From Vitreoscilla sp. (lineage in GTDB: Bacteria; Pseudomonadota; Gammaproteobacteria; Burkholderiales; Burkholderiaceae), in assembly GCA_014378125.1 (NCBI GenBank), contig JACMOG010000523.1, forward strand, positions 1 to 14,196: a stretch of DNA of 14,196 nt. The letters run 5' to 3'. Below the pieces are notes generated by a model, which ran no database searches, was not told where the DNA came from, and was given only the letters and a program-made list of their open reading frames with translations. Positions within the stretch are counted from its first letter, which is position 1; each line of letters opens with the position of its first letter. This document shows, piece by piece, positions 1-7,728 of this stretch. The position numbers and the translations under genes are program-made.

Positions 1-931
1 CGAACGCAGGCACCCCGCTGCCCTGCGGCACCAGCATCTCGAGCGCCTCGTCCGGCAGTACCTTGCGCAGGTCGTCGAAGCTGCCACCGCGCCGCACCCA
101 GTCGCGCGTGCAGGCCCTCGCCTTCGCGCTGCATTCCGCGGAGGCGAGACTCCAACCGGGAATCCATGTCCGGTAGCCGAACATCTCGCGCGCGGCGGCC
201 ACCAGCGTCGCTCGATCGGCCGTCATGTCCGACTGCTGCCCTGCCAGCGCGGCCAGGTAACGCGGCACCGGATCGGCCGCCCTGGCCGCGGCTGCAACGC
301 GCCGATCGGCGTCGACGCGATGGAGGTGCTGCCCCGACATCCATGCGGCCACCGATATCGACACCGCGGCCCCGGCGCCGATCAGCGGCCAGGGATTGAC
401 CGGCATCGGCTGCAGGCGCGCAGATCGGTCGCCCCCGGCCGCGAGCCAGGCGAAGTCGGCAGGCTCGCAGTTGGGATACGCCACCGGGTTGTCGCTCCAG
501 ATCGGGCGATCCTCGCCGCCAAGGGCGTTGCGCGCGTCCGCTTCGTTGGCGAGGACGTCGGTCACGGGCACGCCGTCCTCGAGGCACACCACGAAGGTCT
601 TGTCCTCCTTGTGCTGCGCCGACGCGGGCACGGTGAGCACCAGCGCGGCGTTGGGCGCACGCGTGCCCACCAGGCGCGAGAAGCAGGCGGCCGCTGCCAG
701 CGTCGATTTGGGCAGCCGAACACCCTCCTCAGAGGCACGCGGCTGGAACAGCCCGTAGCGCACGTGCGATTCCACCTGGGCCTGGGCCCAGTGCGTGGCG
801 TCGCTGGTGAGGGCCCGCGCCTCCAGCAAGGCACGGCTACGGCCCTGGCCCGCCGTGGGCGCTCGCCAGAACAACCCGCCCAGCAGTTCGCCGTGCGCGG
901 TGCTGGCGATCAGTCGTTCGATGTTGGCCAT
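1..931 (-). CDS. pilO2: Type IVb pilus accessory protein, PilO2-like (partial, C-terminus off the left edge)
   Basis: An unbroken minus-strand frame runs from an ATG at 931 to the window edge, giving 310 codons without a stop; the C-terminus is missing. It starts 12 bases after the secretin stop. The N-terminal about 180 residues look cytoplasmic. They are followed by one hydrophobic segment at about 181-199 (starting WPLIGAGAAVSISVAAW) and then a periplasmic-looking part with several Cys residues (SAECSAKARACTRDW). A single central membrane span, and a place directly after a PilN-type secretin, match the PilO/PilO2 pilin accessory protein of R64-type IVb pili, which is thought to link the inner-membrane assembly platform to the periplasm. 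The ribosome site before the ATG is weak, so expression may rely on coupling to pilN. The PilO2 name rests mainly on gene order and topology, with only modest sequence recognition. Confidence 0.72.
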   Translation of the reverse strand, partial: MANIERLIASTAHGELLGGLFWRAPTAGQGRSRALLEARALTSDATHWAQAQVESHVRYGLFQPRASEEGVRLPKSTLAAAACFSRLVGTRAPNAALVLTVPASAQHKEDKTFVVCLEDGVPVTDVLANEADARNALGGEDRPIWSDNPVAYPNCEPADFAWLAAGGDRSARLQPMPVNPWPLIGAGAAVSISVAAWMSGQHLHRVDADRRVAAAARAADPVPRYLAALAGQQSDMTADRATLVAAAREMFGYRTWIPGWSLASAECSAKARACTRDWVRRGGSFDDLRKVLPDEALEMLVPQGSGVPAF

Positions 932-943
932 CGTCGTGCTCGA

Positions 944-2728
944 TCAGAGGATGGTGGGCCGCACGAAGATCACGAACTCTTCGCGCAACCGTGTCCGGGT
1001 CCTGCTGCCGCCCAGGCCGATGGGCGCGTCGTCGGTCAGCGTGCGGCGGTCGTCGCTGGACACCATGCGGCTGAGCCCCGTGATCACGAGGATCTGCCCG
1101 GCCTTCAGCGCCACGGTGGACTGGTCGTTGATGGCCGTCGTCTCGGGCGTCTGCACGGTCTGTTGCGACGTGCCGGTGCCCGAGGTGAAGTTCACCAGGT
1201 TGACCAGCGACGACAGTCCGATGCCGAACTTCAGCAACACGGTGTTGTTGTCGAGGATGAAGGGTTGCGCCAGGTAGCGGTCGCCGGTGGTGACGGTGGA
1301 CGTCACCAGCCCGGGCGCGCCGACGCCCGTGGTGCTGGCCGCGCCGGGAATCGTGGCGCTGACGTAGGCACGCCCCCCCAGGCTGGATTTGCGATCCCAG
1401 GTGCGATTGAGCGCCAGCAGGCTCACCTCGCGGTGCTGGGTGGACACGCCGTGCTCGCTGAGCAGCTTCAGCAGCGCATCGCTGCCGCCGAAACGGCGCG
1501 TGGCCGGCGTGCTGACGCCCGACTGGGTGGGCGTGAGGATGGAGAAGCCGATATTGGCCGCGGTGGCGCTGGCCAGCGTGGCGGGCGACCCGAACGATCC
1601 GGTGTAGGCCCCGCCCAGCGCCGACAGCACCGCGTTCCATTCGATGCCGCGTTCGTCGGATTCGTTGCGCGTGACGCTGTAGATGTCGAACTGCACCTGG
1701 GCCTGGCGCAACAGGCTCTCGTTCTCGACGCGCACGAAGTCGCGCACCTTGGACAGCGTCTCCTTGGTGGTGGTGACCGCGATGCGACCCGAACCGTCTG
1801 AACGCACCACCGACGAGCCCGGCACGTCCTTGAGGATCTGCCCGATGGCCGCGAGGATCGATCCGATGACGTTGGACTTGCCGTGCTCGCTCACCTCGTT
1901 GCTGGAACTGGCCGTGCTGTTGGTTCCGCCGCCGCCATTGCCGGAACTTGTGGCGTTGGCCTGGTCGGCTCCGCTCAGGCCCAGGTGGTAGTCGGTCTCG
2001 CTCTCGATCGCCGCGATCTCGAAGAACTCGGTGCGCATGCGCTCGATCACGACCACGCCGTCCCGGTACTCCCACGACAGGCTCAGCTGGTCGGTGACCT
2101 GGTCGAGATACCCCTGCAGCGATCCCGACCAACGCATCGCGACCGCGTGTACCGACGTGTCGCGCGGCAAGGCCGGTGAGGTCGGTGGCATGGGGACGGT
2201 GTCGCCATGGCCGGCGAGCGCGGGCAAGGACGGCAGCGCCACGGCGGTCGCGGCCGGGCGCGGCGCCGCATCGGCGCCCGAGAAGACGTCGGCCTTGATG
2301 CGTACCGGCACGCCGGTGACCGCGGTGATACGGTCGGCCATCGTGCGCAGGCTCACCTTGCCGCCCGACGCCGCATCGTCGAAGTTGAGCCGCACGGGCT
2401 CGGTGAACACGCTGGGCAGCCGCTCGCCGCTGCCCATGGGCACGCTCACCGAGCCCACCCAGGTGCTGCGGGCACGCCGCAGGACCGGCTTGGCGGACTG
2501 CTCGGCGGCGCGGCCGTCGGCATCGACCTGGGAACCCACAGCCTTGGGTGCCTGCTGCGCCAGCGTGCGATCGGCGTGCAAGGACGACGTGCCGGTGAGC
2601 CCCAGCGCGTGGTCGGCCTGCACGTGCTCGGCGACGCCCGGCTCGGCGCAGGCCGCGAGCAGGGCTACCAGGATGGCCGCGCTGCAACTACCGGCGCGGC
2701 CCAGGACGGGATGGCGTGTGGCGGTCAT
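944..2728 (-). CDS. pilN: Type IVb pilus lipoprotein secretin (PilN/BfpB family)
   Basis: A 594-residue outer-membrane secretin, the ring through which the pilus leaves the cell. It has a lipoprotein signal peptide with lipobox LLAAC (Cys27), as in BfpB, TcpC and R64 PilN. An N0-like domain is split into about 114-149 (KVSLRTMADRITAVTGVPV) and about 196-236, separated by a Pro/Ala-rich stretch. A Gly/Ser/Asn-rich linker lies at about 258-278. An N1-like segment follows at about 286-338 and the secretin core at about 343-594, including VQTPETTAIND, LKAGQILVITGLSR and the closing beta-strand EFVIFVRPTIL. The length is usual for the family. The ATG at 2728 was chosen because it overlaps the TGA of the upstream gene as ATGA, giving translational coupling; another ATG 12 bases upstream (2740) would add four residues. 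The family is clear; the symbol follows R64 naming. Confidence 0.9.
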   Translation of the reverse strand: MTATRHPVLGRAGSCSAAILVALLAACAEPGVAEHVQADHALGLTGTSSLHADRTLAQQAPKAVGSQVDADGRAAEQSAKPVLRRARSTWVGSVSVPMGSGERLPSVFTEPVRLNFDDAASGGKVSLRTMADRITAVTGVPVRIKADVFSGADAAPRPAATAVALPSLPALAGHGDTVPMPPTSPALPRDTSVHAVAMRWSGSLQGYLDQVTDQLSLSWEYRDGVVVIERMRTEFFEIAAIESETDYHLGLSGADQANATSSGNGGGGTNSTASSSNEVSEHGKSNVIGSILAAIGQILKDVPGSSVVRSDGSGRIAVTTTKETLSKVRDFVRVENESLLRQAQVQFDIYSVTRNESDERGIEWNAVLSALGGAYTGSFGSPATLASATAANIGFSILTPTQSGVSTPATRRFGGSDALLKLLSEHGVSTQHREVSLLALNRTWDRKSSLGGRAYVSATIPGAASTTGVGAPGLVTSTVTTGDRYLAQPFILDNNTVLLKFGIGLSSLVNLVNFTSGTGTSQQTVQTPETTAINDQSTVALKAGQILVITGLSRMVSSDDRRTLTDDAPIGLGGSRTRTRLREEFVIFVRPTIL

Positions 2729-3882
2729 TGCGCGTCGCATTCGCGAGCCTGCTCGCCCTGGCGCGTGATGCGCACGAGCGGAGGCGTGTTGGCGTAGATG
2801 CAGGCCTCCAGCGGATAGTCGCTTTGCCGGATGCCGGCGGAGTTCAGCAGGGTCTTCAACGCGGTCTCGAACGATCCGTCGATGCTGTCCGGCGCTCCGA
2901 TGAGAAAGTTGCGTTGCGCGTCCCACTTCACGCGGTAGCCGGCCTGCGCGCCCCAGCGCTCCAGCGTGCGTGCGAGCGTGATGTCCTGCACCAACACGCT
3001 CCATTGCCCCGAGACTGCGCTGCCGCTGGCCTGGCTGGCATAGGGCGCCATCGGCAATGGCGCGACGTCGAAGGACGGCCTGCGTGGCGTCGACTCGCGT
3101 CCTGGCGCCACGCTGGTCCAACGCAACGCGGACGCGGCCGGGTGCGCCTCGCTCGAGGCCCCGCCGTCGTCGACGAGTTGGATGGCGCGCGCCGGAACGC
3201 CGCGGGCGAGCAACGCGTTGCGCAGAGCCTGCGCGCGCAGCGCGGCCAGGCCGCCGGTGACGCCAGCGTCGTTGCGGCCCACGGCGTGGATCGCCGTATC
3301 GTGACCGATGCGCACGACCAGCGCCGTCAGCGCGTCCAGCACCTCCGGACGCAGCGTGGCGCTGCCGGGGGCGAAGACGACGGGCTGCTCGTGCTCGAAG
3401 CGCGATGGCAGCGCGGCATAGTCCACCCCGGGCGTGAGCCCCTGATCGGCCGAGGCCAACTGGCGACCGGGACCCTCGTCGCGCGGAACGACGATCTCCT
3501 CGCCCAGCGCGGCATCGCCGCGTCGGACGACGGCTCGCGCGCCCCCCAGCACCAGCGTGAATTCGCTGGCCGCCGTCCGCGCCGTGAAGTACTGTCCCTC
3601 GGGTTGCATCACGAGCAGCGTGAGATCCTTGCCCGCGAAGACCGCCGGCATCGGCTGGTTGGGGCGAGCCTCGAAATAGACCTTGCCGCTGCCGTCGTCG
3701 AACACCTGCGCCAGGCGCGCCGCGCGGTCGCCGCGCATGGCGTAGCCGAAATCGTACTGGCCGACGAAGCGCCTGCCAGGCAGGCTCGCGGCGTTGCCGG
3801 CGACAGCCAGCAACAGCGCGCCGAACGACGTGCGGCCGAGGGCCCGAAGCGGGTTGGTGAAGGGGTTTGGATCGGCTCTCAT
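2725..3882 (-). CDS. pilL: PilL/TcpQ-like periplasmic pilus protein with an OmpA-like central domain
   Basis: A 385-residue exported protein, first of the three visible pil genes. A signal peptide is seen at about 1-32 (hydrophobic GALLLAVAGNAAS). Residues about 39-120 (VFDDGSGKVYFEARPNQP, VFAGKDLTLLVM) resemble the N-terminal fold of VirB9/TrbG-type proteins. Residues about 165-257 look like a degenerate OmpA-type peptidoglycan-binding domain (VVFAPGSATLRPEVLDAL, then LAALRAQALRNALLARGVP). Residues about 293-375 (SVLVQDITLARTLERWGAQ, SFETALKTLLNSAGI) fit the TcpQ C-terminal domain found in R64 PilL and in Vibrio TcpQ, which helps the secretin reach or stay in the outer membrane. An anchor between peptidoglycan and the secretin is the likely role. 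The stop overlaps the pilN start (ATGA). No strong ribosome site precedes the ATG. The TcpQ and OmpA assignments are fairly firm; the VirB9-like one is inferred from pattern alone. Confidence 0.75.
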   Translation of the reverse strand: MRADPNPFTNPLRALGRTSFGALLLAVAGNAASLPGRRFVGQYDFGYAMRGDRAARLAQVFDDGSGKVYFEARPNQPMPAVFAGKDLTLLVMQPEGQYFTARTAASEFTLVLGGARAVVRRGDAALGEEIVVPRDEGPGRQLASADQGLTPGVDYAALPSRFEHEQPVVFAPGSATLRPEVLDALTALVVRIGHDTAIHAVGRNDAGVTGGLAALRAQALRNALLARGVPARAIQLVDDGGASSEAHPAASALRWTSVAPGRESTPRRPSFDVAPLPMAPYASQASGSAVSGQWSVLVQDITLARTLERWGAQAGYRVKWDAQRNFLIGAPDSIDGSFETALKTLLNSAGIRQSDYPLEACIYANTPPLVRITRQGEQARECDAQ

Positions 3883-3941
3883 GGTCGAGTCGATTCTGCG
3901 AGCGCGCCGGAAAACTGCCCTGCGCCAAACCCCCTTCTAAC

Positions 3942-3958
3942 CGCCCGTTCGGCGGGCG
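3942..3958 (-). terminator. Possible weak hairpin terminator after the TMEM175-like gene
   Basis: A perfect 6-bp inverted repeat (CGCCCG, 5-base loop, CGGGCG) starts 22 bases past the stop of the TMEM175-like gene and lies between it and the pil operon on the same strand. No T-run follows on the minus strand, only GGTTAGAAGG, so it is at best a weak or Rho-assisted terminator. The pil promoter probably lies in the same roughly 100-base gap, but I could not pick a convincing -35/-10 pair. Confidence 0.3.
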
Positions 3959-3979
3959 ATGTCGTTCAGGATCCGCGGT

Positions 3980-4606
<627 letters not shown>

Positions 4607-4688
4607 TCTCTCAGGCCGCGCGAAGAAGGCGCCGCCCAGGCCGTCTATTCGGCGCTTCGCGGCGTCCAGTCGCCGCTACCCTGCGAGC

Positions 4689-6116
4689 ATGGACAGTGCC
4701 ACGCCCACGTCCACGCTCGCCGGCCCCGACGCCGTGCTGAGCCGTGCGCACGCGTTGTTCCTGCAGCGTCGCGACGCACAGGCGCTGCCCCTGGCCCGCA
4801 GCGCCGTCGAGGCGCTGCCGCTGCGCGCGGATGCGCGCACGCTGTTGGGCATCCTGCAGGCACGCCTGGGTCATGCGGACGCGGCCGAAGCCACGTATCG
4901 CGAGGCGATCCGGATGCAGCCCGGCTATGCCGATGCCTGGACGAACCTCGGCAACCTGCTACGCGACCGGGACGATCGCCACGGCGCGTTGGTCGCGTTC
5001 CAACAGGCGCTGCGCCATGCGCCGCATTCGCCGGAGCCACCCTACGACCTGGGCGTCGCACTGGAGCGCTTCGGCCTGTGGGACGGCGCGCTCGCCGCGT
5101 TCCAGGCCGCGATCGAATGCGATCCGCGGCACGTCGACGCGCACTGGAAGAGCGCCCTGGGGCTGCTGCGCGCCGGGCGGTTCGAGGAGGGCTTTCGCGA
5201 GTACGAATGGCGCTTCCGCCGCGACGAGCCCGCGCCGCGGACCTGCCCGCAACCCGTATGGGACGGCCGACCGCTCGAGGGCCGCACGATCCTCGTGTGG
5301 GCCGAGCAGGGCTTCGGCGACACGCTGCAGTTCCTGCGCTTCGTGCCCGCCGTGGCCCGCCTGGGCGGCCGCGTGGTGCTGGAGGTCATGGACGGCCTGC
5401 AGGGGCTGGCCGCGCGCCTGCCCGGGGTTTGCCAGGTGGTCGTGCGCGGAGAGCCGATGGCGGCATTCGACACGCACGTGGCGCTGATGAGCCTGCCCCA
5501 CGTGCTGGGTCTCGCGCCGGCGCATGCCCCCGCGCCGTACCTGCGCGCGGGGGATGCGCTCGTCTCTCGATGGCGCGATCGCTTGACGCCGCCCCGCAGC
5601 AGCGCCGACCGCGAACTCGCGTTCGGCCTGGTCTGGGCCAGCAACCCCGCGCTGTGCAACGGCCGCGAACGCTCGCCCGGCTTCGACGTCGTGCGTCCGC
5701 TGCTCGATGTGCCCGGCACGCGTTGCGTCTCGCTTCAGGTCGGCGTGGGCTGCGACGACCTCCTCAACGCCGCGCCCCCGCCCCACTTCATGGATCTGCA
5801 GCACGAGATCGCCGACTTCGACGACACCGCCGCCATCATCGCCAACCTCGACGTGGTGGTGACCTGCGACACCGCCGTCGCCCACCTGGCAGGCGCGCTC
5901 GGCAAGCCCACCTTCGTGATGCTGCCGCATGCGCCGGACTGGCGCCACGGCCTCGATCCGGACACGAGCCCCTGGTATCCGTCGATGCGCCTGTTTCGCC
6001 AGTCCACCCCGGGCGCCTGGACCGGCGTGCTCGCACGCGTGGCGCAAGCGCTGGTGGCGACAGTCGCATCACTGCCGTCGCGGGATCTCGCGTCGGCGCA
6101 TGCTGCAGGGGCTTGA
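4689..6116 (+). CDS. TPR-repeat protein with GT9-like glycosyltransferase domain
   Basis: A 475-residue cytoplasmic protein. About four to five tetratricopeptide repeats occupy residues about 14-176, with the usual A/G/L spacing, for example DAWTNLGNLLRDRDDRHGAL and PYDLGVALERFGLWDGALAA. A glycosyltransferase-B-like half fills about 199-460. Its ILVWAEQGFGDTLQFLRFVP matches the first strand-loop of GT9/heptosyltransferase-like enzymes, and CDTAVAHLAGALGKP (393-407) matches their nucleotide-sugar site. Such proteins are common in Proteobacteria and usually of unknown acceptor; some sit in flagellin or surface-glycan loci. The next two genes make ADP-heptose intermediates, so use of ADP-heptose is attractive but inferred. 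The ATG at 4689 was chosen because an upstream in-frame start (4509) would overlap the divergent TMEM175-like gene and adds 60 residues of low-complexity, arginine- and serine-rich sequence. No strong ribosome site is seen. Confidence 0.82.
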   Translation: MDSATPTSTLAGPDAVLSRAHALFLQRRDAQALPLARSAVEALPLRADARTLLGILQARLGHADAAEATYREAIRMQPGYADAWTNLGNLLRDRDDRHGALVAFQQALRHAPHSPEPPYDLGVALERFGLWDGALAAFQAAIECDPRHVDAHWKSALGLLRAGRFEEGFREYEWRFRRDEPAPRTCPQPVWDGRPLEGRTILVWAEQGFGDTLQFLRFVPAVARLGGRVVLEVMDGLQGLAARLPGVCQVVVRGEPMAAFDTHVALMSLPHVLGLAPAHAPAPYLRAGDALVSRWRDRLTPPRSSADRELAFGLVWASNPALCNGRERSPGFDVVRPLLDVPGTRCVSLQVGVGCDDLLNAAPPPHFMDLQHEIADFDDTAAIIANLDVVVTCDTAVAHLAGALGKPTFVMLPHAPDWRHGLDPDTSPWYPSMRLFRQSTPGAWTGVLARVAQALVATVASLPSRDLASAHAAGA

Positions 6117-6136
6117 ACAGCGCCGATGCAAGGCGC

Positions 6137-6155
6137 GCCCGACCGGCCGTCGGGC
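6137..6155 (+). terminator. Possible terminator hairpin after the TPR-GT9 gene
   Basis: A perfect 7-bp inverted repeat, GCCCGAC-CGGCC-GTCGGGC, begins 20 bases past the stop codon. The following bases (AAGTCGTTTG) hold only a short T stretch, so intrinsic termination would be inefficient. A second short inverted repeat (GGATCG-6-CGATCC) lies at 6184-6201. The 209-base gap to the next gene otherwise shows nothing definite and may hold the hldC promoter. Confidence 0.4.
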
Positions 6156-6325
6156 AAGTCGTTTGCTGATGTGAAACCCGGAAGGATCGTGAAATCGATC
6201 CGCGAAAGAAAGCCTGCCTGGGTGCGCGGGCGTGCCGGCCGGCGGTCGGCGCGCCACACTGGCCTGGAGACAACGCCGGCGCGCGTGCTGGCGCCTCGCC
6301 GCGCACCGCTACCGTCAAGACGCTC

Positions 6326-6832
6326 ATGAACCGATTCGATCCGCTCAGGAAATTAATGCACGCCGACGAGGCCGTCGCGCAGTTCGCGATGCAGCCCGGC
6401 ACGGTCTTCACCCACGGGGTCTTCGACCTGCTGCACCGCGGCCACATCGCCTACCTGGCCGAGGCGCGGCAGCTGGGCGACCGGCTGGTGGTGGCCATCA
6501 ACAGCGACGCGTCCGCCCGCATCCTCGACAAGGGGCCCGGTCGCCCGATGAACCGCGAGGGCGATCGCGCGTTCCAGGTGGCCGCGCTTGAAAGCGTCGA
6601 TGCCGTCATCATCTTCAACGAGTCAACGCCCACAGCGCTGCTGTCGCGCCTGCGTCCCTCGGTGTACGTGAAGGGCGGCGACGACGACATGAACCGCCTC
6701 GCCGAAGGCGCCCTGGTGCGCAGCTGGGGCGGCCACGCGCTGACCCTGCCCTTCGTCGACGGCTTCTCCACCACCTCGCTGATGGATCGCATCCGCGCCA
6801 CCTCCCGACTCGCGCCGGCCGACGCGTCATGA
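6326..6832 (+). CDS. hldC: D-glycero-beta-D-manno-heptose 1-phosphate adenylyltransferase (RfaE2/HldC-type)
   Basis: A 168-residue cytoplasmic nucleotidyltransferase equivalent to the C-terminal half of E. coli HldE. It transfers AMP from ATP to heptose 1-phosphate, giving ADP-heptose for lipopolysaccharide core or glycoconjugates. Visible motifs are the HxGH signature at 37-40 (LLHRGHIAYLAEARQLGDRL), AINSDAS (58-63), KGPGRPMNREGDRA (69-82), VYVKGGDD (113-120) and the late GFSTTSL (146-152). The usual FTNGVFD is FTHGVFD here (His30). The kinase half (HldA) is absent, so it must be encoded elsewhere. The 6326 ATG keeps the conserved RKL segment near residue 8-10. A second ATG at 6356 has a better ribosome site (AGGA, five bases upstream) and would give 158 residues with the catalytic motifs intact. 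It lies 58 bases before gmhB and is probably co-transcribed with it. Confidence 0.88.
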   Translation: MNRFDPLRKLMHADEAVAQFAMQPGTVFTHGVFDLLHRGHIAYLAEARQLGDRLVVAINSDASARILDKGPGRPMNREGDRAFQVAALESVDAVIIFNESTPTALLSRLRPSVYVKGGDDDMNRLAEGALVRSWGGHALTLPFVDGFSTTSLMDRIRATSRLAPADAS

Positions 6833-6879
6833 CCTCCACCCGGTCGACCGCTGGCGCGCGCCGCGCCGTCGCCAGGCGC

Positions 6880-6885
6880 AAGGAG
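6880..6885 (+). promoter_or_regulatory. Ribosome binding site that fixes the gmhB start
   Basis: AAGGAG sits five bases before the ATG at 6891. The in-frame GTG at 6885 overlaps the last base of this site, so it is an unlikely start even though it gives the longest frame. Confidence 0.8.
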
Positions 6886-6890
6886 TGGAC

Positions 6891-7475
6891 ATGACCGCCC
6901 TGCGCCGCGCCGTCTTCCTCGACCGGGACGGCGTGCTGAACCACGACCACGGCCACGTGAGCCGGCCCGAGGACTTCGAATGGATGCCCGGCGTGATGCA
7001 CGCGCTGCGTGCGCTGCAGCGCGCCGGTTGGGCGCTGGTCGTCACCACCAATCAATCGGGCATCGCCCGCGGGCTGTACGGCCCCGCCGAATTCGACAAC
7101 CTCACCGCTTGGATGCACAGCGAGCTGGCGCGGCACGGCATCACGCTGGACGGCGTCTACCACTGCCCGCACCTGCCCGACGCCCCGCTGGCGCAGTGGC
7201 GCCGCCAGTGCGATTGCCGCAAGCCCTCCCCGGGCATGCTGCGCCGCGCGGCACGCGACCTGGCGCTCGACCTGTCCGCTTGCGTGATGGTGGGCGACAA
7301 GCCCAGCGACATCCTCGCCGGCCGGGCCGCCGGAGTGGCCGCCTGCATCCGTGTCGCCGAGGCCATCGACCAGCTGTCCTGCGACATCGCCGACCCACCC
7401 GCCGACTTCACCTGCGCCAGCTTGGCCGAAGGCGCGCGATGGCTGCTGGAACACGAGCAGAAGCGACACGCGTGA
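6891..7475 (+). CDS. gmhB: D-glycero-beta-D-manno-heptose 1,7-bisphosphate 7-phosphatase
   Basis: A 194-residue HAD-superfamily phosphatase, close to the usual length of about 190. It removes the 7-phosphate from heptose 1,7-bisphosphate, the step just before the adenylyltransferase encoded upstream. HAD motif I is FLDRDGVLN, with nucleophile Asp11 and acid/base Asp13. Motif II is VTTNQSG (51-57). The GmhB zinc site is Cys92, His94, Cys107, Cys109 (YHCPH then QCDCRKP). The motif III lysine is Lys111 and motif IV is VGDKPSD with Asp136 and Asp140. All catalytic residues are present, so it should be active. The start is set by AAGGAG five bases before the ATG. With hldC it forms a two-gene ADP-heptose unit; isomerase GmhA and kinase HldA are not in the window. 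Confidence 0.93.
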   Translation: MTALRRAVFLDRDGVLNHDHGHVSRPEDFEWMPGVMHALRALQRAGWALVVTTNQSGIARGLYGPAEFDNLTAWMHSELARHGITLDGVYHCPHLPDAPLAQWRRQCDCRKPSPGMLRRAARDLALDLSACVMVGDKPSDILAGRAAGVAACIRVAEAIDQLSCDIADPPADFTCASLAEGARWLLEHEQKRHA

Positions 7476-7496
7476 CCGGGCACGCTCGGTCGCGCG
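7469..7496 (+). terminator. Hairpin over the gmhB stop codon, possible transcript end
   Basis: CGCGTGACCG and CGGTCGCGCG form a 10-bp stem with one G-T wobble around an 8-base loop, and the TGA stop lies inside the left arm. No T-run follows, so if it ends transcription it does so with Rho, or it may only protect the 3' end. Confidence 0.35.
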
Positions 7497-7581
7497 GGGA
7501 TGCCGGCGTCGCCCGTCCGGATTCGCGACCGCTCGACAGGACGCCTGTTCCCGCGGCGCCATGCTCTCAAGCGTTCCGCAG

Positions 7582-7611
7582 TTGCAAGACCCGAAAAACT
7601 TGCGCTAGAAT
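7582..7611 (+). promoter_or_regulatory. Sigma-70-like promoter for tRNA-Thr
   Basis: TTGCAA (7582-7587) and TAGAAT (7606-7611) are separated by 18 bases. Transcription would begin near 7618, about 35 bases before the mature tRNA. The locally A/T-richer sequence stands out from its GC-rich surroundings, and the promoter is correctly placed for a stand-alone tRNA gene. Confidence 0.6.
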
Positions 7612-7652
7612 GGCAGGCTTCGCGGTATCCACTTGTGGGGTGCTGCTGAAAC

Positions 7653-7728
7653 GCCGGTGTAGCTCAGTTGGTAGAGCAGCTCATTCGTAATGAGAAGGTC
7701 GAGGGTTCGACTCCTTTCTCCGGCACCA
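7653..7728 (+). tRNA. tRNA-Thr (anticodon CGU)
   Basis: A 76-base tRNA with encoded CCA. The acceptor arm is GCCGGTG with CTCCGGC; the D arm is GCTC-AGTTGGTA-GAGC; the anticodon loop is TTCGTAA with CGT at positions 34-36, which reads ACG (Thr); the T loop is TTCGACT. Two helix blemishes are visible: a U-U opposition at 6:67 of the acceptor stem and a G-A opposition at the top of the anticodon stem (27:43). The T stem contains two G-U pairs. Overall the cloverleaf is sound and the gene is very probably functional. Confidence 0.95.

Noticed and set aside
320..1801. Plus-strand frame of 493 codons opposite pilO2 and pilN
   Set aside because: It is antisense to two genes with recognisable products; its translation is rich in Arg, Gly, His and Gln with no domain or signal.
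837..2687. Long minus-strand frame of 616 codons across the secretin gene
   Set aside because: It is the out-of-frame shadow of the secretin: Arg/Gly/His-rich low-complexity protein without any domain, in GC-rich DNA where such open frames are expected.
1..3882. Conjugative plasmid or integrative element suggested by R64-type pil genes
   Set aside because: Type IVb pilus clusters are also found in chromosomes. No transfer, relaxase, integrase or replication gene is visible, and codon use does not differ from the neighbouring genes.
4607..4688. Divergent promoter pair between the TMEM175-like and TPR-GT9 genes
   Set aside because: A promoter must lie here for at least one gene, but no -35/-10 pair stood out well enough to mark.
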